Origin: a virus
Strand: one strand, 5' to 3'
DNA: 36,660 bases
Virus record (IMG/VR): IMGVR_UViG_3300021519_000025
Location: 1 to 36,660 of that record
This document shows positions 27,827 to 35,746 of this stretch, one piece after another (position 1 is the stretch's first letter; the number at the start of each line of letters is the position of its first letter). The position numbers and the translations under genes were made by a program. The notes under the pieces are model-generated. The model had not been told where the DNA came from, did not search any database, and worked only from the letters and a program-made list of their open reading frames with translations.

Positions 27827-27991
27827 ATGAAGAATTTCTTAAGCTTCGTTGAAGCCAAGAAACAAGACAAAAAAAAGAAGTTGGTGCCATCGGCACCAAC
27901 TATTGTCTCTTCTCCTCTAAGAGGCGCCAATCAAGATTATTCCGGCGTAAGCCCAAGCCATGACACCGCTGATTATACGGTAAGTGATTAG
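27827..27991 (+). CDS. Small protein with a duplicated MKNFLSF leader
   Basis: A 54-residue ORF starting 1 bp after the previous stop. Its first seven residues, MKNFLSF, match those of the preceding gene, and the DNA of that stretch is nearly identical, so the leader itself was duplicated. The remainder has a Lys run (KKQDKKKK) and a polar C-terminus (HDTADYTVSD). A perfect hairpin lies inside the gene at 27879-27901. Probably another packaged peptide; no function assigned. Confidence 0.55.
   Translation: MKNFLSFVEAKKQDKKKKLVPSAPTIVSSPLRGANQDYSGVSPSHDTADYTVSD
27879..27901 (-). terminator. Hairpin that would act as a minus-strand terminator
   Basis: Perfect 10 bp stem AGTTGGTGCC/GGCACCAACT with a 3-base loop, inside a small gene. 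On the minus strand it is followed by a T-rich run (CTTCTTTTTTTT), the layout of an intrinsic terminator; on the plus strand there is no T-run. Confidence 0.45.
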
Positions 27992-27995
27992 TAAG

Positions 27996-28003
27996 TATAA
28001 ATA
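27996..28003 (+). promoter_or_regulatory. Late promoter box before a structural gene
   Basis: Exact TATAAATA, 32 bp before the ATG at 28036. Confidence 0.7.
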
Positions 28004-28035
28004 TCAAAAGAAATTAGATTCAGGAGAATAACAAA

Positions 28036-28773
28036 ATGGCGCAATACGGTAGAAACGATCAGGCTGTTACAGCAAACAGTACTACGACAAGGGAAACCTC
28101 TATTGGTGCTCCAATTGGCACATATGCACTAGTATTGAAGGGCGGCGGCGCAAACGCGCATTTTGGTAATACCTCTGCTGGATCACGTGCTGCCACCGAC
28201 TTTAATATGTTTAGCAATGTTACTCCGGGCGCATTCATTAATAATATGGCTACTGGCATTTTCGGTGTATCTGCTACAGAAATGGCAAATAATACGACTA
28301 ATAAAGTTGCTGATCAGCCAGCACATGCTGGTTGGGTATATCGTAAGGCTGGAACAGGACCTGTTGTTACAGTGAGTATGACTGCAACCGGTGCTAGCGC
28401 ATATAATAACGCCGACGTTCTTGTTGCTAAGTCCACACAGGCTGGTGGAAATGCGACAATCTCGTTCGTTACTAATTCTACTGGTGGCAGTTTATCATTT
28501 ACAATTGCTAGCCCTGGCGCTGGATTCTTAGTTACAGCCATTCCAGTATCAAATTTAGTAATTACAAATTCTACTGGTGGAACTGCTGCAGGTAATTCTA
28601 CAGTAACTAATATTACAGTAACAGCAGGTGGCAGAGCCGGACGTGTACACACAGAAACTTTAGTAGCATTTGGTTCGCTTGGTTCAAATACAACTTCATC
28701 TACTGGTGTCGTTGGTGATCCTGCTACGGTTGCTGATTCGTCGGCCGATAACACATACTACCCAGGTAGATAA
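28036..28773 (+). CDS. Virion structural protein with inserted beta domain (likely)
   Basis: A 245-residue protein rich in Gly, Ala, Thr, Ser and Asn with almost no Lys. The N-terminal block MAQYGRNDQAVTANSTTTRE and GAPIGTYALV, with HFGNTSAGSRAATD, resembles structural proteins of T4-like phages. Residues about 109-205 form a Thr/Ser/Gly-rich insert (VTVSMTATGASAYNNADVLV) of the kind found as extra beta domains on phage surfaces; the block GGRAGRVHTETLVAFGSLG then resumes. A strong ribosome binding site (CAGGAG) and a late box suggest abundant late expression. Confidence 0.65.
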   Translation: MAQYGRNDQAVTANSTTTRETSIGAPIGTYALVLKGGGANAHFGNTSAGSRAATDFNMFSNVTPGAFINNMATGIFGVSATEMANNTTNKVADQPAHAGWVYRKAGTGPVVTVSMTATGASAYNNADVLVAKSTQAGGNATISFVTNSTGGSLSFTIASPGAGFLVTAIPVSNLVITNSTGGTAAGNSTVTNITVTAGGRAGRVHTETLVAFGSLGSNTTSSTGVVGDPATVADSSADNTYYPGR

Positions 28774-28795
28774 TACCTGTTTGGTATGATTTAAC

Positions 28796-29044
28796 ATGAC
28801 CGATAATGCAAAAAGAACTTCAGAGCTGCCAACTGCTAATACTATTGGCAGCTCTGATAGATTAGTATTTCTCTATCAAGCAAATGCATCTTCACCATCA
28901 ACTCGTACTATTACTCGCGCAAATTTTATTAAAAATGTAGTACCTGGTCCATATACAAATGATACGAATGCATCAGTTGCTGGTGTCGCGGTTCTAGGAC
29001 TCTACTATGACAGTACAGGATTAGTGAGGATTAGATTAATATAG
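28796..29044 (+). CDS. Small structural protein (likely)
   Basis: An 82-residue protein. AKRTSELPTANTIGSSDRLV (residues 5-24) is a pattern I associate with N-terminal segments of small structural or fibre-related proteins in T4-like phages. The rest is Thr/Ser/Asn-rich with a hydrophobic strand near the end (VAGVAVLGLYYDSTG). No leader. Located between structural and head-associated genes. Confidence 0.5.
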   Translation: MTDNAKRTSELPTANTIGSSDRLVFLYQANASSPSTRTITRANFIKNVVPGPYTNDTNASVAGVAVLGLYYDSTGLVRIRLI

Positions 29045-29051
29045 TATTAAT

Positions 29052-29441
29052 ATGAATGAAAAACTTACTGATGATAATTTTTTAATATACGCTGCTAAAC
29101 ATTATGATACATCCTATTGTTGCTCTACTGATGAGTTTTTACAAGATTTAAAAAGACTCAAGTATATTAAAAAATTATTAACTAGATATAATGAAGATGG
29201 TGAACTTAAAGAACAATTGATATTAAATCATATCATCGTGCTCAATAATGTTTTTGGTGCTGAGCATGCTTGTAGAATATTATATCTAAAACTTAAAAAA
29301 TATTTTGAACAGATTATACCATTTCTAGTGCTTTTAAATATCCTGCCTGATAAAATGTATAATATTGGTGTTGATAATATAATTCATCTTGATACTATAA
29401 TTATGGATTCTAATATAGTCGACAAACTTAGAAAGATCTAG
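29052..29441 (+). CDS. Conserved helical phage protein
   Basis: A 129-residue, mostly helical protein. DDNFLIYAAKHYDTSYCCST (residues 7-26), DLKRLKYIKKLLTRY (about 32-46) and LKEQLILNHIIVLNNVFGAE (about 52-71) form a block I recognise from conserved proteins of T4-like phages of unknown role. It starts 7 bp after the preceding gene and is followed 2 bp later by a leader-bearing small gene. Confidence 0.65.
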   Translation: MNEKLTDDNFLIYAAKHYDTSYCCSTDEFLQDLKRLKYIKKLLTRYNEDGELKEQLILNHIIVLNNVFGAEHACRILYLKLKKYFEQIIPFLVLLNILPDKMYNIGVDNIIHLDTIIMDSNIVDKLRKI

Positions 29442-29443
29442 GA

Positions 29444-29623
29444 ATGAAAAAATTATTAGAAACAGAATCAGTAGTACCAGTGAATGCTATGGGTGCTTCT
29501 TCTTCATCATCAGGTCCAATCCAGACATACGATCCACTGTTGAAAATCAAAAAGAATAAGCTTAAAAAATTCTCAAGCATGTTTAAACGTAAACAGTTGG
29601 AAAGTACTAATGGCAAGTCATAA
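29444..29623 (+). CDS. Small basic protein with capsid-targeting-like leader
   Basis: A 59-residue ORF starting 2 bp after the preceding stop. The N-terminus MKKLLETES contains L-L-E near residue 6. A Ser-rich linker (ASSSSSG) and a basic C-terminus (KIKKNKLKKFSSMFKRKQ) follow. Its last 14 bp overlap the next gene. It fits the packaged-peptide pattern of this region but has no recognised family. Confidence 0.5.
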   Translation: MKKLLETESVVPVNAMGASSSSSGPIQTYDPLLKIKKNKLKKFSSMFKRKQLESTNGKS

Positions 29624-30002
29624 ATATAATAATAATTCGAATCTTAATAGAAACTTAGAAAAATTATCTGAAATTCAATCAGACATTAGTAAGATATTAG
29701 CCGTGCACGAAGAAAGACTAAACCAACATGAGAAAACAACAGAGACTATAGTAGCTGGTTTAGAAAAACGTAGAATAGAAATAAATGCTGTTACATCAGA
29801 TTTTTATAAGGTTCTCGATACAAAAGCAGACAGAATTATGCTTGAAATCAAAGAAAATTATGTTAAAACTGCAGAACAACATGGTAAATTGCGCGATAGA
29901 ATGGTTAGTTTTGAAAAGTATATCTGGATGGCAATAGGTGCCAGCGTAGGACTCAGTTGGATATTTTCGTTCGTGGTAAACTTTCATAATCTGACAAAAT
30001 AG
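29610..30002 (+). CDS. Coiled-coil protein with C-terminal membrane segment
   Basis: A 130-residue protein with a long amphipathic N-terminal part (LEKLSEIQSDISKILAVHEE and then LNQHEKTTETIVAGLEKRR) predicted to form a coiled coil, and one membrane segment near residues 106-123 (YIWMAIGASVGLSWIFSFVV). The layout is that of small phage membrane-anchored proteins such as XhlA-type holin partners. It may help lysis or anchor a complex to the inner membrane; this is inference from layout. Confidence 0.6.
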   Translation: MASHKYNNNSNLNRNLEKLSEIQSDISKILAVHEERLNQHEKTTETIVAGLEKRRIEINAVTSDFYKVLDTKADRIMLEIKENYVKTAEQHGKLRDRMVSFEKYIWMAIGASVGLSWIFSFVVNFHNLTK

Positions 30003-30004
30003 TA

Positions 30005-30034
30005 GTTTACAACATAATCAATCTGTGTTATAAT
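30005..30034 (+). promoter_or_regulatory. Early-type promoter before the primase gene
   Basis: GTTTACA at 30005-30011, 17 bp spacer, TATAAT at 30029-30034. TAG precedes the -35 box here too, directly after the TAG stop of the upstream gene. It marks the return from late to early genes. Confidence 0.75.
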
Positions 30035-30058
30035 CCATATATGGTTATTTAATAATGG

Positions 30059-31123
30059 ATGATTATGGATTGGTTAGAAACAAAATACATTGGATTAGTA
30101 TCATCCAAGCTAGATCGATTCAAGCGTAAGTCTGGTTCAACATATAACTTTAGATGTCCAGTATGTGGAGACTCTAAACAAAATAAATCTAAGGCTAGAG
30201 GATGGATCTTCGATCGATCTGGTAAGTCTAGATTCTATTGCCATAATTGCAATGCATCGATGTCTATTAATGCATTCATTAAGTTTATTGATACTCAGCT
30301 TTATCAAGAATTTAAACTAGAGAAACTTAAAGAAACATCTTCTGGTCATGAACAAAAGCCAGTTATAACTCTCCATCAGTATAGACCTATCTTTGAAAAA
30401 GACATTGCTCTGAGAGGTCTTAAGCGTGTATCACAGCTTCATCATGATGACGCGCATAAAAAGTATATAGTCTCTAGACGTATACCATTTAAATTTCATT
30501 ACAAGTTGTATATCGTTAATGCATTCTTTGCATATGTCAATACTCTTATCCCAGATAAGTTTAGTGAAAAGGTTCTTGCTCATGATGAACCTAGATTATT
30601 GATTCCATTTATTGACAAAAAAAATAGAGTACATGCTCTGCAGGGTAGATCTTTTAATGAGTATTCTAAGAGTAAGTATATTACAATTGTGCTCGATGAT
30701 AGTGTGCCAAAGATTTATGGCCTAGATACGGTCAATGAAAAGAATACTATATATGTTACCGAGGGTCCGATTGACTCTATGTTTCTTGATAATGCAATCT
30801 CAACTGCTGGTGGTGATCTATCTTCTACGGTTAGAGTACTAGATAGTGAAAAGTTAGTTATTGTATATGATAACGAACGTAGATCAAAACATACTGTAGA
30901 GAAGATTTCGAAAGCTATTAGTGCTGGATATAAAGTTTGTATCTGGCCAGATACAGTAGTGTACAAAGACATTAACGATATGGTAAAATCAGGTATGAAA
31001 CCAGAATATGTACAACTTATAATTGAGCAAAATACATATTCTGGTCTTGCCGCTGAAATGGAATTAAATAAATGGAAGCGCGTAGACCTATTAAAGAACA
31101 AGAATTATTCTATGCGAAGTTAG
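30059..31123 (+). CDS. 61: DNA primase (T4 gp61-like)
   Basis: A 354-residue primase. The N-terminal zinc-binding domain has CPVCGD and CHNCNAS (four Cys; about residues 34-63), which recognises the priming site. The Toprim part holds YVTEGPIDSMFLDNAISTAG (about 234-253) with the catalytic Glu, and LVIVYDNERRS near residue 275 with the metal-binding Asp. It lays RNA primers at the fork with the helicase at 18571. ATG 30065 (MDWLE) is an alternative start six bases downstream. Confidence 0.9.
   Translation: MIMDWLETKYIGLVSSKLDRFKRKSGSTYNFRCPVCGDSKQNKSKARGWIFDRSGKSRFYCHNCNASMSINAFIKFIDTQLYQEFKLEKLKETSSGHEQKPVITLHQYRPIFEKDIALRGLKRVSQLHHDDAHKKYIVSRRIPFKFHYKLYIVNAFFAYVNTLIPDKFSEKVLAHDEPRLLIPFIDKKNRVHALQGRSFNEYSKSKYITIVLDDSVPKIYGLDTVNEKNTIYVTEGPIDSMFLDNAISTAGGDLSSTVRVLDSEKLVIVYDNERRSKHTVEKISKAISAGYKVCIWPDTVVYKDINDMVKSGMKPEYVQLIIEQNTYSGLAAEMELNKWKRVDLLKNKNYSMRS
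30957..30989 (+). promoter_or_regulatory. Possible internal early promoter before thyX
   Basis: TAGTGTACA at 30957-30965 and TAAAAT at 30984-30989, spaced 18 bp instead of the usual 17, inside the primase gene. It would serve the small ORF at 31072 and thyX. Confidence 0.35.
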
Positions 31124-31281
31124 AAGGTAAACACTGCGCTATAGATGATTTCTATAATAAAGAAAACTCAGCATTTTTTGTAGCTACAACTTATGGCTAT
31201 AATAGAAAAATACAAGAAATATTTACCGAAGGATTTAAGAATGCATTACGCGAAATTAGTAGCAAAAACAGAGCCATTTAA
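31072..31281 (+). CDS. Unknown 69-residue protein overlapping its neighbours
   Basis: This ORF overlaps the end of the primase gene by 52 bp and the start of thyX by 41 bp, in other frames, and fills the 117 bp gap between them. The product (MEARRPIKEQELFYAKLEGK) is basic with an acidic middle and no known motif. No ribosome binding site is evident. The gap would otherwise be non-coding, unusual in this compact region, so I list it with modest confidence. Confidence 0.4.
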   Translation: MEARRPIKEQELFYAKLEGKHCAIDDFYNKENSAFFVATTYGYNRKIQEIFTEGFKNALREISSKNRAI

Positions 31282-31903
31282 TATTGATGCATGCAATACA
31301 GCTGATGAATTTATTGCTTATTGTGCAAGAGTATCTAATCCGTCTAATCAATCTAATACAGAAACATCACCAAAATTACTTAAGTATTTGCGTAAGAACA
31401 AGCATTGGTCGGTTTTTGAAATGGCTCATGCGGTAATGGAAATTACTACTACGCGTGATATTGCACGACAAATTCTCCGACATCGTTCATTCTCTTTCCA
31501 AGAGTTTTCTCAGCGCTATGCAGATCCTACTAAAGATCTTGGATTTGAAATAAGAGAAGCGCGACTTCAAGATACAAAGAATCGTCAGAATTCAATTGCA
31601 ACTGATGATAAGACATTGAAAGGTACTTGGGAAGTAATACAGTCCAAGTGTATTGAACAAACTATTATTGATTATAAGTGGGCAATTGAACACGGTATTG
31701 CTAAAGAGCAAGCTCGTGCAATTTTGCCAGAAGGATTAACTGTATCGCGTCTTTATATGGCTGGCTCTGTACGAAGTTGGATTCATTACTGTCAGCTCCG
31801 TATGGCCAATGGTACACAACAAGAACATCGTGATGTAGCTACATCTTGTTGGTATGAATTAACAGCAGCATTTCCATCTCTACGCGATTCATTACAAGAA
31901 TAA
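31241..31903 (+). CDS. thyX: Flavin-dependent thymidylate synthase ThyX
   Basis: A 220-residue enzyme making dTMP from dUMP with FAD, NAD(P)H and methylene-folate. The family signature RHRxxSxxxxSxR is present as RHRSFSFQEFSQR (about residues 82-94). ARVSNPSNQSN near residue 29 and RMANGTQQEHRDVA near residue 187 are also typical. ATG 31241 is chosen because GAAGGA lies 7 bp upstream; the in-frame ATG 31193 is possible. It completes the route dCMP to dUMP (9639) to dTMP. ThyX rather than ThyA fits a rhizobial setting. Confidence 0.95.
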   Translation: MHYAKLVAKTEPFNIDACNTADEFIAYCARVSNPSNQSNTETSPKLLKYLRKNKHWSVFEMAHAVMEITTTRDIARQILRHRSFSFQEFSQRYADPTKDLGFEIREARLQDTKNRQNSIATDDKTLKGTWEVIQSKCIEQTIIDYKWAIEHGIAKEQARAILPEGLTVSRLYMAGSVRSWIHYCQLRMANGTQQEHRDVATSCWYELTAAFPSLRDSLQE

Positions 31904-31945
31904 ACCATAAATATTCAATACAAATAATATTGTCGGGAACATATA

Positions 31946-34231
31946 ATGACATTGATTGTAGTAAAGCGTGATGGACGTCGCGAGCCTCTTAATCTAGAAA
32001 AATTTCATAAAGTAACTATGTGGGCGTGCGAAGGTCTTGGTGGTGTCTCGGCATCTGAAATTGAAATGAAGTCAAGTATTCAGTTTTATAATGGCATCAA
32101 AACATCAGATATTCAAGAAACTCTTATTAAAGCTGCAGCCGATCTAATTTCCGAGGATACTCCAGGATATCAATATGTTGCTGGAAGACTTATCAATTAT
32201 CATCTCCGCAAAGAAGTATATGGTGATTATGCTCCGTGGGAACTTAGTAACCATATTATTGAAATAGTTTCGCATGGTTACTACGATGAAGCTATTCTTG
32301 GATATTATACTTTAGATGAAATGACAGAACTAAACAAGCATATTGATCATGATCGCGATTATAATATTGCATATGCTGGTATGGAACAGTTTCGTGGAAA
32401 GTATCTCGTTAAAAATCGAGTAACTGGTAAAATCTTTGAGACACCGCAGATGGCTATGATGCTTATTGCTATGATTTTATTTAAAGATTATCATCCAAAT
32501 AAACGACTGGAATGGGTAAAGGATTTTTATGATGCTGTCTCTACTTTTCAAATATCTCTCCCAACTCCAATCATGGCTGGACTCCGTACTCCACAGAAGC
32601 AATTTAGTTCGTGTGTCCTTATCGAAACTGATGATTCTTTGGATTCAATCACCGCTACTGCCTCTGCTATTACTAAGTACGTTTCTCAGAAAGCTGGTAT
32701 TGGAATCAATGCCGGTAGGATTCGTGCTATTGGTTCTCCTGTTAGGAATGGCGATACTTCGCATACTGGTGTTATTCCATTCTTTCGGTTATTCCAGGCA
32801 GCAGTACGATCGTGCTCACAGGGGAGTGTACGAAGCGGTGCAGCGACTCTATACTATCCTGCATGGCATCTGGAAGTAGAAGATCTACTAGTACTTAAGA
32901 ATAATAAAGGTACTGAAGATAATCGTATTCGTCATATGGACTATTGCGTGCAATTCAATAAAGTAATGTACGAAAGACTATTGAGTGGCGGTAATATTAC
33001 TCTATTCTCTCCGCATGATGTACCTGAACTATATGATGCTTTCTTTATTGATGTAGATAAATTCCGTGAACTTTATGAACGCGCCGAGAAGAATACAAAG
33101 CTTCGTAAAAAGACTATTCCTGCCATAACTCTATTTTCTACATTTTTACAGGAGCGTAAAGATACCGGCCGTATATATCTAATGAATGTCGATCATGCAA
33201 ATGATCATGGTTCATTCATTAAACATATGGCTCCAATTCATCAGAGTAATCTCTGCTGTGAAATTGATCTACCAACAAAACCAATCGATAATATTCTAGA
33301 CACAACTGGAGAAATCTCACTGTGTACACTCGCTGCTATAAACTGGGGAAAAATTCGTGAGCCTTCTGATTTTGAACGGCCTTGTACACTTGTTGTTAGG
33401 GCTCTTGACGCTCTACTTGATTATCAAGAGTACCCAGTGGCAGCTGCCAAAGTTTCGACTATGGACCGTCGTCCTTTGGGTGTTGGGATCATTAATTTTG
33501 CTTATTGGCTTGCTAGAAATGATCTATGTTATGACGGAATTGATTCCGTGGGCTTGGCTAAACTCCATGAATATCTCGAAGCATGGTCTTATTATCTTAT
33601 TAAAGCCTCTGTAGAATTAGCTCAAGAAAAAGGATCATGCGAAAAGACAACTGAGACTAAGTATTCTCTTGGTATCTTTCCAATTGATACATATAAGAAA
33701 GAAGTAGATGAACTAGTTAAACCTGTTTATAAGATGGATTGGGATAAGCTAAGAATAATTGCTTCACGATCAGGAATTAGAAATTCTACACTTATGGCTA
33801 TTATGCCAGCTGAAACATCTGCACAAGTTTCTAATTCTACTAATGGTATCGAACCACCGCGTTCTCTCGTATCTATTAAGCAAAGTAAAGATGGTGTTAT
33901 GAAGCAGGTCGTGCCTGATATCAGACGACTTAAGAATAAGTATGATCTTCTCTGGGATCAGAAATCGCCGGAGGGATATATCAAGATCTGTGCAGTAATC
34001 CAGAAGTTCGTAGATCAGGGTATTTCTGTTAACACATCATATAATCCACTTCATTATAAAGGTGAACAGATTCCTATGTCCGAACTCATGCAACATATTG
34101 TAATGTGTTATAAGTATGGGTTGAAACAACTCTATTATTTTAATACATTTGATGGTGCTGGTGAAATTGAACTCCCTGAATTAGAAGCAGTAACTATCGC
34201 AGATGATGATTGCGATTCTTGTAAAATTTAA
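31946..34231 (+). CDS. nrdA: Ribonucleotide reductase class Ia, large subunit
   Basis: A 761-residue subunit reducing NDPs to dNDPs. An ATP-cone lies at the N-terminus (VVKRDGRREPLNLEKFHK, residues 4-21). Active-site features: SSCVLIETDDS (first redox Cys), SNLCCEIDLPT (radical Cys plus catalytic Glu), CTLAAINWG (second redox Cys), YYFNTFDG (Tyr pair in the radical path), and the C-terminal CDSC pair that restores the disulfide. PAETSAQVSNSTNGIEPPRS forms the phosphate-binding loop region. A CATAAATA sequence (31906-31913) and GGGA precede the gene. It pairs with NrdB at 34466. Confidence 0.97.
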   Translation: MTLIVVKRDGRREPLNLEKFHKVTMWACEGLGGVSASEIEMKSSIQFYNGIKTSDIQETLIKAAADLISEDTPGYQYVAGRLINYHLRKEVYGDYAPWELSNHIIEIVSHGYYDEAILGYYTLDEMTELNKHIDHDRDYNIAYAGMEQFRGKYLVKNRVTGKIFETPQMAMMLIAMILFKDYHPNKRLEWVKDFYDAVSTFQISLPTPIMAGLRTPQKQFSSCVLIETDDSLDSITATASAITKYVSQKAGIGINAGRIRAIGSPVRNGDTSHTGVIPFFRLFQAAVRSCSQGSVRSGAATLYYPAWHLEVEDLLVLKNNKGTEDNRIRHMDYCVQFNKVMYERLLSGGNITLFSPHDVPELYDAFFIDVDKFRELYERAEKNTKLRKKTIPAITLFSTFLQERKDTGRIYLMNVDHANDHGSFIKHMAPIHQSNLCCEIDLPTKPIDNILDTTGEISLCTLAAINWGKIREPSDFERPCTLVVRALDALLDYQEYPVAAAKVSTMDRRPLGVGIINFAYWLARNDLCYDGIDSVGLAKLHEYLEAWSYYLIKASVELAQEKGSCEKTTETKYSLGIFPIDTYKKEVDELVKPVYKMDWDKLRIIASRSGIRNSTLMAIMPAETSAQVSNSTNGIEPPRSLVSIKQSKDGVMKQVVPDIRRLKNKYDLLWDQKSPEGYIKICAVIQKFVDQGISVNTSYNPLHYKGEQIPMSELMQHIVMCYKYGLKQLYYFNTFDGAGEIELPELEAVTIADDDCDSCKI

Positions 34232-34244
34232 TAGGATCTAGATA

Positions 34245-34469
34245 ATGAAAACTTATGTATACAATGAACTCAGTGTAAGCGGTGATGATTTAACCATCGA
34301 ACTCAATGAAGATCAGATCATGGATGAATATTGGGATTATTGGTGGACACAGATTACAAAGGCAGGCCATATGAAACATTCAGCTGCATATGAAATTCTG
34401 CGCAAATGTCTTAGACAGGCATGTATTGACGACTTTGTAATTACTAATTACGCGAGTGAAAAGCAGTGA
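34245..34469 (+). CDS. Small protein between nrdA and nrdB
   Basis: A 74-residue acidic protein with a striking aromatic run (MDEYWDYWWTQITKAG, about residues 26-41). The ATG lies 13 bp after the nrdA stop and its end overlaps nrdB by 4 bp, so all three are translated together. I recall similar small genes in this position in other T4-like phages but no known function. It might modulate the reductase; that is a guess from location. Confidence 0.65.
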   Translation: MKTYVYNELSVSGDDLTIELNEDQIMDEYWDYWWTQITKAGHMKHSAAYEILRKCLRQACIDDFVITNYASEKQ

Positions 34470-35560
34470 GTGTATTTGATATCGGTTCACCCCGTGATCG
34501 TACTAAATCTAAACTATTTTTTGATGAACCAGTTGCGATCGCAAGATATGATGTACATAAGTATGCATGGCTTGATAAGTTAACTGAAAAGCAATATGGA
34601 TTTTTCTGGCGGCCGCAGGAAGTAGATATTACTAAAGATACTAAAGACTTCAGAGCTCTATCTCATCATGAACAACACATTTTCACTTCAAATCTAAAGA
34701 GACAAATTCTTCTCGACTCTGTCCAAGGTAGAGCTCCTATTGCAGCATTCGGTCCAATTTGTTCTCTTCCTGAATTGGAATTGTGGTTAGCAGCTTGGAC
34801 GTTTTCTGAGACTATTCATTCCAAATCATATTCATATATTATTCAGAATGTATATTCTAATCCATCAACTGTATTTGATACTATTCTAGATATTAAAGAT
34901 ATTGTAGACTGCGCAAAAGATATTAGTAAGTACTATGATGATCTCATTGAGTGTAATGAGATGCTAAGTAGTCATTCGACACATAGTATTGATAAGTATG
35001 ATCATAAGAAATCGCTTTGGCTGGCTATTATGTCAGTGAATATTCTAGAAGGTATTCGCTTCTATGTCTCATTTGCATGCTCATGGGCATTTGCCGAAGT
35101 CAAAAAGATGGAAGGCAACGCCAAGATCATTAAGCTTATTTGTCGTGATGAAAATCTTCATCTAGCAGCAACACAGCAACTTATTAAGACACTGCCACAG
35201 GATGATAAAGACTTTGCAAAAATCGCTAAGCAGACTGAGAAGGAATGTATCGCGATGTTTAATTCGGCGGTTGAGCAAGAGAAAGCATGGGCCAAATATT
35301 TATTCAAGGATGGTTCTATTATCGGACTAAACGAAAATCTACTCAATAGTTATATCGAATGGACAGCCAATAAGCGAATGACAGCAATTGGTTTAATTAC
35401 ACAGTATAAAGGTGGATCTAATCCTCTTCCATGGACTTTAAAATGGATTTCTGGATCTGATGTTCAAGTGGCTCCGCAGGAAACACAAATTAGTTCATAT
35501 ATTGTTGGTGGTGTTAAACAAGATATTAATGGCGAGACGTTCAAGGGTATGAGTCTATGA
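34466..35560 (+). CDS. nrdB: Ribonucleotide reductase class Ia, small subunit
   Basis: A 364-residue R2 subunit. All di-iron and radical residues align with E. coli R2: the Asp in KDFRALSHHEQHIF, FSETIHSKSYSY (Glu, His and the radical Tyr), LEGIRFYVSFACS (Glu) and RDENLH (Glu, His). VQVAPQETQISSYIVGG near the C-terminus precedes the tail that binds NrdA. It starts within the end of the preceding gene, and the following gene overlaps its stop codon. Confidence 0.97.
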   Translation: MSVFDIGSPRDRTKSKLFFDEPVAIARYDVHKYAWLDKLTEKQYGFFWRPQEVDITKDTKDFRALSHHEQHIFTSNLKRQILLDSVQGRAPIAAFGPICSLPELELWLAAWTFSETIHSKSYSYIIQNVYSNPSTVFDTILDIKDIVDCAKDISKYYDDLIECNEMLSSHSTHSIDKYDHKKSLWLAIMSVNILEGIRFYVSFACSWAFAEVKKMEGNAKIIKLICRDENLHLAATQQLIKTLPQDDKDFAKIAKQTEKECIAMFNSAVEQEKAWAKYLFKDGSIIGLNENLLNSYIEWTANKRMTAIGLITQYKGGSNPLPWTLKWISGSDVQVAPQETQISSYIVGGVKQDINGETFKGMSL

Positions 35561-35742
35561 AGAATAGATTACGCACAACTAAGATACGAAAGCCACATCA
35601 AAAAGATTGGCCACCATATAAGTGGTATATGGAGGTTGATAAACTTGTCAAACTGAGACAAAAATATCTTGATGATGAAGTTAATGATATTTATAATTTT
35701 GTTGAAGATATATTCCAAAGGCCTCTCATTATAGATAAATAG
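35557..35742 (+). CDS. Unknown 61-residue basic protein
   Basis: The ATG overlaps the nrdB stop (ATGA). The N-terminus is basic (MKNRLRTTKIRKPHQKDWPP), followed by an acidic helix (YLDDEVNDIYNFVEDIFQ). It has no zinc site or membrane segment. Coupling to nrdB supports translation. It ends 4 bp before the GIY-YIG gene. Function unknown. Confidence 0.6.
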   Translation: MKNRLRTTKIRKPHQKDWPPYKWYMEVDKLVKLRQKYLDDEVNDIYNFVEDIFQRPLIIDK

Positions 35743-35746
35743 GTGT

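Noticed and set aside
28314-28754. 146-residue minus-strand frame opposite the structural protein
   Set aside because: It mirrors the Thr/Ser/Gly codons of the plus-strand gene, is Val/Pro-rich with no start signals, and has no ribosome binding site.
31906-31913. CATAAATA before nrdA as a late promoter
   Set aside because: One base off the TATAAATA consensus and in front of an early metabolic gene; noted but not listed as a promoter.
14734-35560. Self-splicing introns or inteins in polymerase, nrdA, nrdB or thyX
   Set aside because: All these genes are continuous at about normal length, with motifs in unbroken order and no intein-type splice motifs.
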